DNA from: Exiguobacterium alkaliphilum 12/1
GTDB taxonomy: Bacteria; Bacillota; Bacilli; Exiguobacteriales; Exiguobacteriaceae
Assembly: GCF_000714435.1 (NCBI RefSeq)
Contig: NZ_JJMW01000058.1
Span: 58,609-122,608 of the forward strand
Length of the DNA stretch: 64,000 nt
Reading direction: 5' to 3'
Shown here: positions 7,732 to 15,306 of the stretch, one piece after another
How positions within the stretch are numbered: the first letter of the stretch is position 1
How the letters are laid out: each line of letters opens with the position of its first letter
Program-made: the position numbers and the translations under genes
The notes under the pieces: model-generated
Told to the model about the DNA's origin: nothing
Seen by the model: the letters and a program-made list of their open reading frames with translations, nothing else
Databases searched by the model: none

Positions 7732-9043
7732 GGGAAGTCACTTCCTTTTTTGTTAGTCGGACGTACAATGCGGAGACGAGTCCTTTGACGATGCTCGAGA
7801 TGGCGATGCTCCACCAGATGGCATCGAGACCGAGAACCGGCTCGAGCAGGATGGCGAGCGGGATGCGGGCGACAGTAAAGACGATGGAAATGGTCGCCGG
7901 GATTTTCGGTAATCCGAGTCCGGAGAAGTAGCCGTTGCCGATCATCTCGAGCGAGGCGAAGATGAGTGATACACCGATGATGCGTAAATAGCTCGCACCG
8001 ATGTCAATCGTTGTCGGATCATCGACGAATAATCTGATAAGGACGTCCGGGAAGACGAGGAAGACGAGTGTGATCAGCCCGGTGTAGAGCATACCGATTC
8101 GCGTCGTCACCCGGTATCCTTCGTGCACCCGGTCAATTTTCCGGGCGCCAAGGTTTTGGCCTGTGTAACTCGCGATGGCGCCGTTCAGTCCGCCGATCAT
8201 CATATAGGCGATCGCCTCGATTTGGAGGCCGATGCGCTGGGCCGCGATGGCCTCGGTCCCATATGAACCGATCATACGGGCGAGAAAGATGCTGATGACA
8301 GTAAAGAGGACGCGTTGCGTCGCCATCGGAAACCCGAGACGAAAAATCTCGGTGTAGTCGGCGCGGACCGGTCGCACGGTCTCTTCCCAATCGAACAAGG
8401 CCCGGGCCCGATGCCAAAAGAAGCCGAACATGACGGCGTTCGCGGCGAGAGTCGCGAGACCGGCCCCGAGTACGCCAAGGCCGAGCGGATAGATGAAGAG
8501 CGGTGACAGCATCATGTTGAGGATGACGCCCGTCGCGTTGATCCGCATCGCCGTCGTCGTGTTTCCATAGGCGCTGAACAGACGGGCGAACAGCAAATTG
8601 AAGAACGAGAACAGGAGCATCGGTGCACTGACGAGCAAATACTGATAGGCAAGATGCTCGACGGTTGGCGCGTTCATGTTCAAAAAGCCGATCAGCGTCG
8701 GTCCGAGTGAGACGAGCAGGAGGGCGGACAAAAGCCCGAGCCCGAAGTTCAGCCGTCTGCCGCTCCGAACATAGCGTTGAATCAATTCATCGTCGCGTTT
8801 GCCGACGGCTTGTGACATTTTTATGCCGGCGCCGACGACAATCAAAGACTGGATTGCCTGGGCGAGCATAATATAAAAACTGGCCGCGCCGATACTGGCG
8901 ACGGCGTCGCTTCCGAGCGCGCCGACCCAAAACATATCGACGAGACTGTACGTAAACTGTAAGAGCGAGCTGCCGACGAGCGGTAGGGCGAGCGCTACGA
9001 TGACGCGCTGCACGTTGCCGGTCGTCAAATCGACGGTTTTCAC
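7715..9043 (-). CDS. MATE family multidrug/Na+ antiporter
   Basis: A 442-residue membrane protein with about twelve helices in two homologous halves (PLVGSSLLQFTYSLVDMFWVG near the start; FPMATQRVLFTVISIFLARM in the second half). MATE exporters expel cationic drugs or metabolites in exchange for Na+ or H+. The GTG start at 9043 follows AAAGGAGT by 9 nt; the longer open frame upstream has no ribosome site. It is the first gene of an operon with gshF, overlapping it by 17 nt, behind a promoter with a strong palindrome. Co-expression with glutathione synthesis hints at export of, or resistance to, thiol-reactive compounds; this is inference. Confidence 0.88.
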   Translation of the reverse strand: MKTVDLTTGNVQRVIVALALPLVGSSLLQFTYSLVDMFWVGALGSDAVASIGAASFYIMLAQAIQSLIVVGAGIKMSQAVGKRDDELIQRYVRSGRRLNFGLGLLSALLLVSLGPTLIGFLNMNAPTVEHLAYQYLLVSAPMLLFSFFNLLFARLFSAYGNTTTAMRINATGVILNMMLSPLFIYPLGLGVLGAGLATLAANAVMFGFFWHRARALFDWEETVRPVRADYTEIFRLGFPMATQRVLFTVISIFLARMIGSYGTEAIAAQRIGLQIEAIAYMMIGGLNGAIASYTGQNLGARKIDRVHEGYRVTTRIGMLYTGLITLVFLVFPDVLIRLFVDDPTTIDIGASYLRIIGVSLIFASLEMIGNGYFSGLGLPKIPATISIVFTVARIPLAILLEPVLGLDAIWWSIAISSIVKGLVSALYVRLTKKEVTSLAEAI

Positions 9044-9066
9044 ATGACAAGACTCCTTTGATACTT

Positions 9067-9088
9067 TATATAACAATTTAGTTATATA
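9067..9088. promoter_or_regulatory. Palindromic operator in MATE-gshF promoter
   Basis: A perfect 8-bp inverted repeat, TATATAAC (9067-9074) and GTTATATA (9081-9088), with a 6-nt spacer. It covers the -10 box and start region of the promoter read on the minus strand. The size and AT-rich symmetry are typical of MarR/TetR-type sites; the repressor is not encoded next to it. Confidence 0.6.
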
Positions 9089-9114
9089 TAAGCACGACGA
9101 GACGATCTTGGCAA
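9085..9114 (-). promoter_or_regulatory. Sigma-A promoter for MATE-gshF
   Basis: On the minus strand, TTGCCA (9114-9109) and TATATA (9090-9085) are separated by 18 nt, about 40 nt upstream of the GTG start of the MATE gene. Confidence 0.55.
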
Positions 9115-9172
9115 TCGTGACGTCCGAGTCGACGAAAAATCGACACAAAAAAAGGAATTCGCTGTGAATTCC

Positions 9173-9646
9173 TTAACGGGTATACGCACGAATCCACGTC
9201 GTCATGTAGACGAGGTTCGCGATGATGAGCGTCGAGACGAGCGCAAAGACCGGATACGTCGGCCACGCTGTCTGAAACAGCGGATAAAAGAAGAACGTCA
9301 GCATGGAGAGCGGGACCGAGATGCTGAACGAGACGTACGCCGCTTTCGTCGCTTTCGCCGTGATCAGCGCCTCGCGTTCATCGACTTCACTGAATTCAGT
9401 CATACGGACCGACCATTGACCGAAGCTCATCTGTTGATTCGGACGTGTGCGGAACGAATAGATCGTCCAGACGATAAAAAAGATGATCAATAACAGGAAC
9501 GGTAAAAAGTTGAACTCTAGCACGAACACGCCGGATTGTAGCGCAGCCAATGAATGGGTGACTGTTGACGCGAACGAGGCAATCGTGAACGCCATTAGGA
9601 TATACAAGATAATGCTTGATACAGATTGGATGATGACACGTTTCAT
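9173..9646 (-). CDS. Four-helix membrane protein paired with XRE regulator
   Basis: A 157-residue integral membrane protein with four hydrophobic segments (about 5-27, 48-66, 103-125, 132-152) and a cytoplasmic loop containing FSEVDEREALITAKATKAAY. That DERE..I..A loop is typical of small membrane proteins (DUF2178/DUF3796-like) that form two-gene units with short XRE regulators in Firmicutes. It overlaps the regulator gene by 4 nt (ATGA), so the two are co-translated. The function of such units is unknown, and the exact DUF assignment is uncertain. Confidence 0.72.
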   Translation of the reverse strand: MKRVIIQSVSSIILYILMAFTIASFASTVTHSLAALQSGVFVLEFNFLPFLLLIIFFIVWTIYSFRTRPNQQMSFGQWSVRMTEFSEVDEREALITAKATKAAYVSFSISVPLSMLTFFFYPLFQTAWPTYPVFALVSTLIIANLVYMTTWIRAYTR

Positions 9647-9852
9647 TCTGTTTCCTCCTCGATTGTAAAAATAGATTCAACCGGTTCCTCGAACACGCGG
9701 GCGATTTGCATCGCAAGCAGGAGGGACGGGGTATAACTCCCTTTCTCGAGCGAGATGATTGTTTGTCTCGTCACACCGACCTTGGCCGCAAGATCACCTT
9801 GGGTCAAGTGATGCCGGGCCCGCAACTCTTTGACGCGATTAATCAACGGCAT
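9643..9852 (-). CDS. XRE family transcriptional regulator (Cro/CI-type, short)
   Basis: A 69-residue protein that is almost entirely one helix-turn-helix domain. VKELRARHHLTQGDLAAKVG and TRQTIISLEKGSYTPSLLLA are the two core helices and the family signature. It resembles the stand-alone YozG/YgzD type. AGGTGG lies upstream of the ATG. Overlap with the downstream membrane-protein gene and the dyads in its own promoter point to autoregulation, with the membrane protein possibly acting as signal input or target. Confidence 0.9.
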   Translation of the reverse strand: MPLINRVKELRARHHLTQGDLAAKVGVTRQTIISLEKGSYTPSLLLAMQIARVFEEPVESIFTIEEETE

Positions 9853-9882
9853 GGCGCCACCTCATTTCCTGTTTCTAACAAC

Positions 9883-9911
9883 AGTGTAAAACAAACTTTA
9901 CTTTATGTAAA
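9883..9911 (-). promoter_or_regulatory. Promoter of the XRE/membrane-protein operon
   Basis: Minus-strand TTTACA (9911-9906) and TACACT (9888-9883) with a 17-nt spacer. The operator dyad overlaps the -35 box. Confidence 0.6.
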
Positions 9912-9922
9912 GTGAGCTTTAC
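9895..9922. promoter_or_regulatory. Three half-site operator between XRE gene and dioxygenase gene
   Basis: ACTTTAC (9895-9901), GTAAAGT (9907-9913) and CTTTAC (9917-9922) alternate in orientation, so two dyads share the middle half-site (spacers of 5 and about 4 nt). They lie over the -35 of the leftward promoter and just upstream of a TACAAT box (9937-9942) of the rightward gene. A small XRE dimer, probably the adjacent gene product, is the obvious candidate binder. Confidence 0.6.
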
Positions 9923-9970
9923 TTATTTGGTGGTGGTACAATAGAATCAAACGTGAAAGGGGAGAAGCGA

Positions 9971-10903
9971 ATGAAGGCGATTTTAGGGCAACACCACGTG
10001 TCGGCGATGACGGGGGACGCAAAGAAAAACTTACGATTCTATACAGAAGTGCTCGGGATGCGACTCGTCAAAAAGACGGTCAACCAAGATGATCCGTCGA
10101 TGTATCACTTATTCTATGCAGATGAGACGGGGACGCCGGGAAGCGATTTGACGTTCTTCGAACTGCCGTTTCTCGGACAGACGTATCGTGGGAGTAGTAG
10201 CATCTCACGGACGGCGCTTCGAGTGCCGCCAGGAGCATTGACCTATTGGCTGAAGCGGTTTGCCGAATTCGATGTGCTTCATGATCCCGTAGAGGAGGTA
10301 CGCGGCCGGCCGACGCTTTATTTCGAGGACGGGGAAGGGCAACGGCTCTGCCTCGTCGAAGGTGGCTCGGGGACACCGTGGTCAAACGGTCCGGTCCCCG
10401 TCGACGTCGCCATCTTCGGTCTCGGTTTCAGTGAATGGACGGTGCGACGCATCGAGAAGACGGGACGCGTATTGACGGACGTGCTCGGCTATCGTTTCGC
10501 CTCTGAATTTGAGCGGAATGAGCAAACAGTTCGTGTGTTCGAGACAGGAGAGGGGGGCGTGGCGACGGAGATTCACCTCGTCGACCGTCCCGATGTCCCG
10601 TCGGAGCGGCCGGGCCGGGGAAGCGTCCATCACGTCGCCATTCGTGTCGAGGACGACTTGGAAATGGAGCAATGGGTCGAGCGGTTAAACGAGTTTGGTA
10701 TCAGCCATTCCGGACTGATTGACCGCTATTATTTCAAGTCGATTTATTTCCGTGAGCCGAGCGGCATTTTAGTCGAACTCGCGACCGATGGACCGGGATT
10801 TGCGACCGATGAGTCCGTCGAGACGCTCGGGGAGCGCTTGGCGCTACCGCCATTCCTTGAGCCGCGCCGGGATGAAATCGAAGCGAAGTTAAAACCACTC
10901 TAA
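9971..10903 (+). CDS. Ring-cleavage-type VOC dioxygenase (MhqA/MhqO-like)
   Basis: A 310-residue protein with two VOC modules, as in the MhqA/E/O proteins of Bacillus, which are linked to quinone and catechol resistance. Key stretches: LGQHHVSAMTGDAKKNLRFY with the first ligand His; GRGSVHHVAIRVEDD with the second-module His; and IYFREPSGILVELATDGPGF with the last Glu. The ATG at 9971 follows AAAGGGGAGA by about 6 nt, better than the upstream GTG at 9953. It is divergent from the XRE gene and shares its operator region. Extradiol cleavage of hydroquinone-type compounds is known or proposed for relatives; the substrate here is unproven. Confidence 0.85.
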   Translation: MKAILGQHHVSAMTGDAKKNLRFYTEVLGMRLVKKTVNQDDPSMYHLFYADETGTPGSDLTFFELPFLGQTYRGSSSISRTALRVPPGALTYWLKRFAEFDVLHDPVEEVRGRPTLYFEDGEGQRLCLVEGGSGTPWSNGPVPVDVAIFGLGFSEWTVRRIEKTGRVLTDVLGYRFASEFERNEQTVRVFETGEGGVATEIHLVDRPDVPSERPGRGSVHHVAIRVEDDLEMEQWVERLNEFGISHSGLIDRYYFKSIYFREPSGILVELATDGPGFATDESVETLGERLALPPFLEPRRDEIEAKLKPL

Positions 10904-10906
10904 TTC

Positions 10907-10941
10907 AAAAGCCGACAGACTCGTTTAGTCCGTCGGCTTTT
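10907..10941. terminator. Bidirectional intrinsic terminator
   Basis: A 15-bp stem with one mismatch (AAAAGCCGAC.. with ..GTCGGCTTTT, loop CGTTT) between the dioxygenase gene and convergent nsrR. Confidence 0.85.
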
Positions 10942-11365
10942 GTGCGCCTAAAAGTAGGGCCAGTTCGTTCGTCCGATTCGCAACGAGATCGGCAATCGTA
11001 TAGCGGTCGAGCACATGGAGGAACGCAAGCATCGCCTCGTTCAACACGCTCCGGAGGTCGCAGGCAGGGGCGATGACACAGCGGCCTTCCCCAAAACATT
11101 CGACGAGTTCGAACGGTTCCATCGTCCGAACGACGTCGCCGACGTTGATGTCTTTCATCGGACGGGCTAATCGGAAACCACCACCGCGCCCGCGCACCGA
11201 CTCGAGATACCCATGCTTACCGAGTTCGTAGACGACTTTCATGACGTGGTTTTTTGAAATCTGGTACTGGTCCGCCACTTCTTGAATCGTCACGAGACGA
11301 TGGGAGAACGTGGCACTATACATCAATGTTCGGAGTGCGTAATCGCACGATTGCGTGAGCCGCAT
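10925..11365 (-). CDS. nsrR: Nitric-oxide-sensing Rrf2 repressor NsrR
   Basis: A 146-residue Rrf2-family regulator, the usual NsrR length. The winged helix includes VTIQEVADQYQISKNHVMK. Three cysteines, Cys90, Cys96 and Cys102 (C-x5-C-x5-C), can ligate an Fe-S cluster, and Asp8, a fourth ligand in Streptomyces NsrR, is present in SCDYALRT. NO damages the cluster and releases DNA. AGAGGTGA upstream fixes the ATG at 11365, excluding a longer frame. It is divergent from hmp, the classic NsrR target, across a 188-bp intergenic region. IscR or CymR are less likely because of the neighbour and the cysteine pattern. Confidence 0.92.
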   Translation of the reverse strand: MRLTQSCDYALRTLMYSATFSHRLVTIQEVADQYQISKNHVMKVVYELGKHGYLESVRGRGGGFRLARPMKDINVGDVVRTMEPFELVECFGEGRCVIAPACDLRSVLNEAMLAFLHVLDRYTIADLVANRTNELALLLGAQKPTD

Positions 11366-11478
11366 GAAATCACCTCTTCGTTCGTTCATTGTACAAGACA
11401 TCTCGCGAAAGCGCGATGATGAAAGGTGTGAAGAAAGAGTGGCGGATTCAAGTCAGAAATTTGAACTTGATTGAAACT

Positions 11479-11495
11479 AGTATTTAATATATTGC
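11479..11495. promoter_or_regulatory. Candidate NsrR operator upstream of hmp
   Basis: The AT-rich stretch AGTATTTAATATATTGC resembles the partly symmetrical ATTTAAATAT-type NsrR sites of Bacillus. It abuts the -35 of the hmp promoter. Symmetry is imperfect, so the call rests partly on position. Confidence 0.4.
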
Positions 11496-11521
11496 TTTTA
11501 AAGTGATTTCTCTCACATAAT
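11492..11521 (+). promoter_or_regulatory. Promoter of hmp
   Basis: TTGCTT (11492-11497) and CATAAT (11516-11521) with an 18-nt spacer, 32 nt before the hmp start; AAAAGGGGGAA is the ribosome site. Confidence 0.5.
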
Positions 11522-11553
11522 GAACGTGTACATTTGAAAAGGGGGAAACATAG

Positions 11554-12654
11554 ATGTTAGACCAACAGACCATCGAAATCGTCAAAGCGACCGCACCTGT
11601 CTTGAAAGACCACGGGGTCGCCATCACGAGTCACTTTTATAAGCGGATGTTCGAAAATAACCCAGAAGTCCGTCACTTCTTCAACCATACGAACCAACAA
11701 CGCGGCCGTCAGCCAGAGGCGCTCGCGAACGCGGTCTATGCGGCCGCCGTCCATATCGATCGGCTCGAAGCAATCCTTCCGGCCATCCAACCGGCGCTTC
11801 ATAAACATAAGAGTTTGAACATTCGTCCAGAACATTATCCGATCGTCGGTGAGAACTTACTCGGCGCGATTCAAGACGTACTCGGGGAAGCCGCCACGCC
11901 GGACATCATCGAGGCATGGGGGAAAGCGTACGGCGTCATCGCCGACGTCTTCATCTCGCTCGAGAAACAGATGTACGACGATGCGCCTTGGCTCGGTTTC
12001 AAGCCGTTCACGATCGCCGAAGTGATTGAGGATACGCCGGAAGTGAAACGATTCCGCCTTGTCGCGAACGATGGGGTCATCGGGACGGCCATCCCGGGTC
12101 AATACCTCTCAGTCCAAGCCCGCATCCAAGGTGAGGCCATCTTGCATCACCGTCAATACAGCGTCGTCGAGACGACAGAAGACGGCTACTGGATCGCACC
12201 GAAAGCGGAAGGACTCGTCTCGAATTGGCTCCACGCACAGACGGTCGGCACCGAGATCCCGGTGAGCGCCCCAGCCGGTGATTTCGTGCTCGAAACATCG
12301 GACCGTCCGCTCACCCTCATCGCCGGCGGCATCGGCATCACGCCGCTCTTCAACATGGCGAAGACCGCGCTCGGTGAAGGCCGTTCGGTCACACTATTGC
12401 ATGCGGTGCGCAGCACGAACCTTCGTCCGCTCGGTGAAGAACTCGACGAACTCGTGAACGACGGACTCCAGCTCATCACACACGTCGACGACGTATCAGG
12501 CTGTCTGGGCGCGACACAGCTCGAAGCACTCGATGTCGACGGGCACGACGTCTACACGTGTGGCCCGACGGCGATGATGGAGACGGTCGTCCAGACGATT
12601 CCACAAGCCCGTTACGAGTTCTTCGGGCCATCAGTCGTCCTAGCCAACGCATAA
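11554..12654 (+). CDS. hmp: Flavohemoglobin, nitric oxide dioxygenase (short form)
   Basis: A 366-residue flavohemoglobin that oxidises NO to nitrate using O2, heme, FAD and NAD(P)H. The globin part (1-137) carries Tyr29, Gln53 and the proximal His85 (KHK) at the same positions as in E. coli Hmp, with Tyr95 and the IVGENLL helix. The reductase part has HHRQYSVVET (FAD loop), EGLVSNWLH, APAGDFVLE, GGIGITPLFNMA (nucleotide loop), TCGPTAMME and YEFFGPSVVL. The protein is about 30 residues shorter than usual (about 396-403), with the shortening in loops of the FAD/NAD domains. All core motifs remain, so it is probably active. It is divergent from nsrR, which should repress it. Confidence 0.93.
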   Translation: MLDQQTIEIVKATAPVLKDHGVAITSHFYKRMFENNPEVRHFFNHTNQQRGRQPEALANAVYAAAVHIDRLEAILPAIQPALHKHKSLNIRPEHYPIVGENLLGAIQDVLGEAATPDIIEAWGKAYGVIADVFISLEKQMYDDAPWLGFKPFTIAEVIEDTPEVKRFRLVANDGVIGTAIPGQYLSVQARIQGEAILHHRQYSVVETTEDGYWIAPKAEGLVSNWLHAQTVGTEIPVSAPAGDFVLETSDRPLTLIAGGIGITPLFNMAKTALGEGRSVTLLHAVRSTNLRPLGEELDELVNDGLQLITHVDDVSGCLGATQLEALDVDGHDVYTCGPTAMMETVVQTIPQARYEFFGPSVVLANA

Positions 12655-12684
12655 GAAAAGACGACCGCGAGAGCAGTCGCCACA

Positions 12685-12720
12685 ACACCGCAGACCGGTC
12701 ATCGGTTTGCGGTGTTATAA
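12685..12720. terminator. Bidirectional intrinsic terminator after hmp
   Basis: A 14-bp stem (AACACCGCAGACCG with CGGTTTGCGGTGTT, loop GTCAT) between hmp and the convergent gene for a membrane-anchored protein. Confidence 0.82.
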
Positions 12721-13254
12721 TTCTTCAACGTGCATCACATTTCTGTCGCCGTCAAGCGTCTCGAGTGTCTTGAATCTCCCTCGTTGTGATTCATCGAGCG
12801 TGATCAAGTAAGACATGACGTACCCTTCGTCTCTAGGGTCGTTCACGGTGTATGTCTCGCTCCAATCCGAACCGCTCAGTCGCACGTAAACCACATCTTT
12901 CGGTTTTTCGTTGAAGCGAATCCCGATGTATTCATCAGTCGTATTGCCAAAGTGAATCGAGTCGAACGGTTTTTCTTCAATCGTGTCCCGTGTCGATGTG
13001 CTGAATCCTCCATCTGAATTCATGATACCGAGACCGAGAATCGTCTCGGTATCATTCGTAAATAAGACGACGGTGCTGCCTTGTATGTATGTGTACCAGC
13101 CTTGAGCGGTCATGTGCTCATGCAGTTTTTGTTGCGCCTGTGCCAAAGGTTGTTTTCGTTGCTCGTCCTGATAATACCCGACGCCGGCCGTGACCGAAAT
13201 CGCGATGACGATGAGCAGACCCGTCAGCAATAGTAAGAGTCCTCGTTTTGACAT
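12715..13254 (-). CDS. Membrane-anchored protein of unknown function
   Basis: A 179-residue protein with an N-terminal signal anchor (GLLLLLTGLLIVIAISVTAG, about residues 5-24) and a charged, presumably extracytoplasmic domain of beta-rich character. There is no lipobox Cys and no family that I recognise. AGAGGAGG lies 5 nt before the ATG. It is downstream of the DUF350 gene on the same strand but separated from it by an intrinsic terminator, so it is expressed by readthrough or from its own promoter. A link to the envelope-stress island upstream is possible from position only. Confidence 0.65.
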   Translation of the reverse strand: MSKRGLLLLLTGLLIVIAISVTAGVGYYQDEQRKQPLAQAQQKLHEHMTAQGWYTYIQGSTVVLFTNDTETILGLGIMNSDGGFSTSTRDTIEEKPFDSIHFGNTTDEYIGIRFNEKPKDVVYVRLSGSDWSETYTVNDPRDEGYVMSYLITLDESQRGRFKTLETLDGDRNVMHVEEL

Positions 13255-13273
13255 CTTGCTCCTCCTCTACAAA

Positions 13274-13310
13274 AACAGCCCATGCCTCGATTGAGTGCAT
13301 GGGCTGTTTG
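13274..13310 (-). terminator. Intrinsic terminator after the DUF350/YgiC-like operon
   Basis: A 12-bp stem (AACAGCCCATGC with GCATGGGCTGTT), followed on the minus strand by TTTTTG. It lies between the DUF350 gene and the unknown anchored-protein gene. Confidence 0.8.
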
Positions 13311-13724
13311 TTAGTACGTCAAGCTCGCGGCGACGATGATGCCGACGACGAGCGAGGCCGAGAAGAGGCTGATGCCGACGGCGAGGTTGCCGTTCTCGAC
13401 TTCTTTTTCTAAGTTCACACCAGGCGTGAGTACGTACTCGAACGTCCAAAACGCAAGCACTTGTGCGAGGATCCCGACGATGCCCCAAATGAAGGCATCG
13501 AGCAAGTTGACGCTATTCGCCCATACCGTATAGATGACGATAGCGAGACCGAGTGCCTTGCCCCAAAGTTTCAAGGCGACGGCGACGTTGCCGGCTTTGA
13601 TGAGTTTTCGTTCCGAATACTTTGTCGTCAACGCGAAGACGACGAGACCAATCAAGATGAGGCCAAACCCTGTACCGAGGTGGGCCAAAAAGCTCAAAAT
13701 CGAATCGAGCGTGATGAACGTCAT
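13311..13724 (-). CDS. DUF350 family membrane protein (YjfL-like)
   Basis: A 137-residue protein with four hydrophobic helices in two repeated two-helix units: LAHLGTGFGLILIGLVVFALTT then ERKLIKAGNVAVALKLWGKAL, and VLAFWTFEYVLTPG then LEKEVENGNLAVGISLFSASL. The charged E-x-x-NxAVAL/NLAVGI motif is diagnostic of DUF350. Relatives in E. coli (YjfL) sit with YgiC/YjfC-type ATP-grasp enzymes and YgiB/YjfM lipoproteins, as here. It is the last gene of a four-gene operon with an ATGA overlap to the ligase gene. The function is unknown; a role in membrane stress is proposed in the literature from genomic context. Confidence 0.85.
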   Translation of the reverse strand: MTFITLDSILSFLAHLGTGFGLILIGLVVFALTTKYSERKLIKAGNVAVALKLWGKALGLAIVIYTVWANSVNLLDAFIWGIVGILAQVLAFWTFEYVLTPGVNLEKEVENGNLAVGISLFSASLVVGIIVAASLTY

Positions 13725-14944
13725 GAGTTATTCTCCTTTTGTGTGCCGATGGCTAAGTAGTAGGACTGGTTGTTCGTGATCATGCTGCCGGCCCGCGCAC
13801 CGAGCGCGGACGGGCGACCGTTCAAACAGAAACAACCAATCATATAGTGTGTGTCGATCGTGCCGTTCACCGTGTTCGTTTTCCGAACCGGTAATTCATC
13901 GAATTGTTGATAGACAGCCGTCTCGTCTGCGTACGTTTGCAGCACTTCTTTATGGAACGGCGTGCCATCCTTTTCGTACAAGATGACCGAATCCCCTTCT
14001 CGTCCAAACGCGGGCTTTTGCACGTAAGCGCGCTGACCTAAAAACGGGTCGGGCTCGAGATAGGTCGGTAAAAAGTATGTGCGGATGACGGTCCGCTCTG
14101 TCTCATTGAAGAATAGCTCGTTTTCATAAAGCTCCCAAATGAACGCTTGTACCGCCTTGGACTGCATCAGGAACGCCGATAACGGATTGAGGAGCGAGAC
14201 GTGTTTTGCCTCGTTCTGTTCAAGCAGGCGAACACCAATCTGTGTCCCGTCCGGTGCTAGGTCGTCGACCAAATGCTCAATCGGATACGTCTGCCGATAC
14301 AAGACGTCGATCCGTTCACCCGAAGGCGTATACACCCCATCCTCTTCGACGAGAAGTTCGTGCAGGGCAACGAACTCGGACGGTAGGTCGAGCGTCTCTT
14401 GCAGGAAACGCGTCGTCCATTTATCTTCAATGTTGTCGTCGTGAGCCGTGAAAACGATTTTCGGTGTCCCGTCTTTTTGTAGTCGCTGCCACGCAGCGAT
14501 GACTGCTTTTCGCAATTCACTTCGAAGCAATTCAGTCTCCCCGGCGTTCGGGTCATCCAGCTCAAACTCTGTCGTCACGTATCGGTTCACGTCGAACAGT
14601 TCTTTGATGAACGTTGGCGTGTCGGCGTTGAACTCCATCAGCTTGAGCATGCCGTTCTTCACGATCCAGTCATAGCGACCGATAATCGTCTCTTGCGGGA
14701 TCGCCTTGTCTCGAAGGAACGGCAGGCTCGCCTCCGGGTAGCCGAGCAGACGGAGCGTCTCGTCTGGGAGCGTCCGGAGCAGGCGGTTCGCCTTGCGGAA
14801 AATGGTGTCGACGTCACGTGTCGCCGCGCGAATCCGCTCGACCTCGTCTCTTGAGTAGACGAGGCAGTCATAGAGCGCATACTCTTCCTCGTTCAAGTCC
14901 GGCCAAAAATAAGGGACTTGCGCGAACAAGGCGTCTCGGTTCAT
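13721..14944 (-). CDS. Glutathionylspermidine synthase-like ATP-grasp ligase (YgiC/YjfC type)
   Basis: A 407-residue protein matching the C-terminal ligase domain of glutathionylspermidine synthase without the amidase domain. Recognisable stretches: GRYDWIVKNGMLKLMEFNAD (phosphate and Mg end), QTYPIEHLVDD, LEPDPFLGQRAYVQKPAFGREGDSV (ATP-grasp core) and THYMIGCFCLNGRPSALGARAG near the end. The family joins a carboxylate to an amine using ATP; E. coli YgiC and YjfC lack detectable glutathionylspermidine synthase activity, so the real substrate is open. It has ATGA overlaps with both neighbours. A spermidine synthase gene exists 27 kb away and gshF 6 kb away, so both classical substrates could be made by the cell. 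Confidence 0.88.
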   Translation of the reverse strand: MNRDALFAQVPYFWPDLNEEEYALYDCLVYSRDEVERIRAATRDVDTIFRKANRLLRTLPDETLRLLGYPEASLPFLRDKAIPQETIIGRYDWIVKNGMLKLMEFNADTPTFIKELFDVNRYVTTEFELDDPNAGETELLRSELRKAVIAAWQRLQKDGTPKIVFTAHDDNIEDKWTTRFLQETLDLPSEFVALHELLVEEDGVYTPSGERIDVLYRQTYPIEHLVDDLAPDGTQIGVRLLEQNEAKHVSLLNPLSAFLMQSKAVQAFIWELYENELFFNETERTVIRTYFLPTYLEPDPFLGQRAYVQKPAFGREGDSVILYEKDGTPFHKEVLQTYADETAVYQQFDELPVRKTNTVNGTIDTHYMIGCFCLNGRPSALGARAGSMITNNQSYYLAIGTQKENNS

Positions 14945-15306
14945 CCGCCGAAACCGCCTTTTGAGCCGCTACCGAGACCGGAGTTTGAGCCCGGATTTGA
15001 CCGGTTCGGCGTGATGCTACTCGCTCCGCCGTTCGAGCGATAGTTTTGATACGTCGCCGAGTTTTTCAATGCGCTCTTGGAATTGAACAGGCTGCCGAGT
15101 AAGAAGAAGCTACCGAAGTGCGGGGAACGACGGTCGTCACAATAGTAGGACTCGGTTTCTGCATCCCATTCCCAATCGTCGCACTCGTAACCGGTCGGCT
15201 CGTCCGGAAGCGTCGCTTGTTCCGTCTCGTCCATCCCGCAAGCGGCGAGGGAGGCGGTCAATACAGCGGCGGAGAGGCCGCTCAAGATTTTTTTGCTTGT
15301 CTTCAT
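14941..15306 (-). CDS. YgiB/DUF1190-like lipoprotein
   Basis: A 121-residue lipoprotein. The signal peptide ends in the lipobox SLAAC with Cys23 as the lipidation site. The mature part has two Cys-Asp motifs (YECDDWEWD and YYCDDRRSP), a hydrophobic FFLLGSLF stretch, and a flexible Gly/Ser/Asn tail ending GSKGGFGG. Cysteines next to acidic residues and a glycine-rich tail recall DUF1190 (YgiB/YjfM), whose genes lie next to YgiC/YjfC-type ligases just as here; the assignment is by resemblance. Co-translated (ATGA) with genes on both sides. It is anchored outside the membrane and may be the partner or substrate of the ligase pathway. Confidence 0.72.
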   Translation of the reverse strand: MKTSKKILSGLSAAVLTASLAACGMDETEQATLPDEPTGYECDDWEWDAETESYYCDDRRSPHFGSFFLLGSLFNSKSALKNSATYQNYRSNGGASSITPNRSNPGSNSGLGSGSKGGFGG

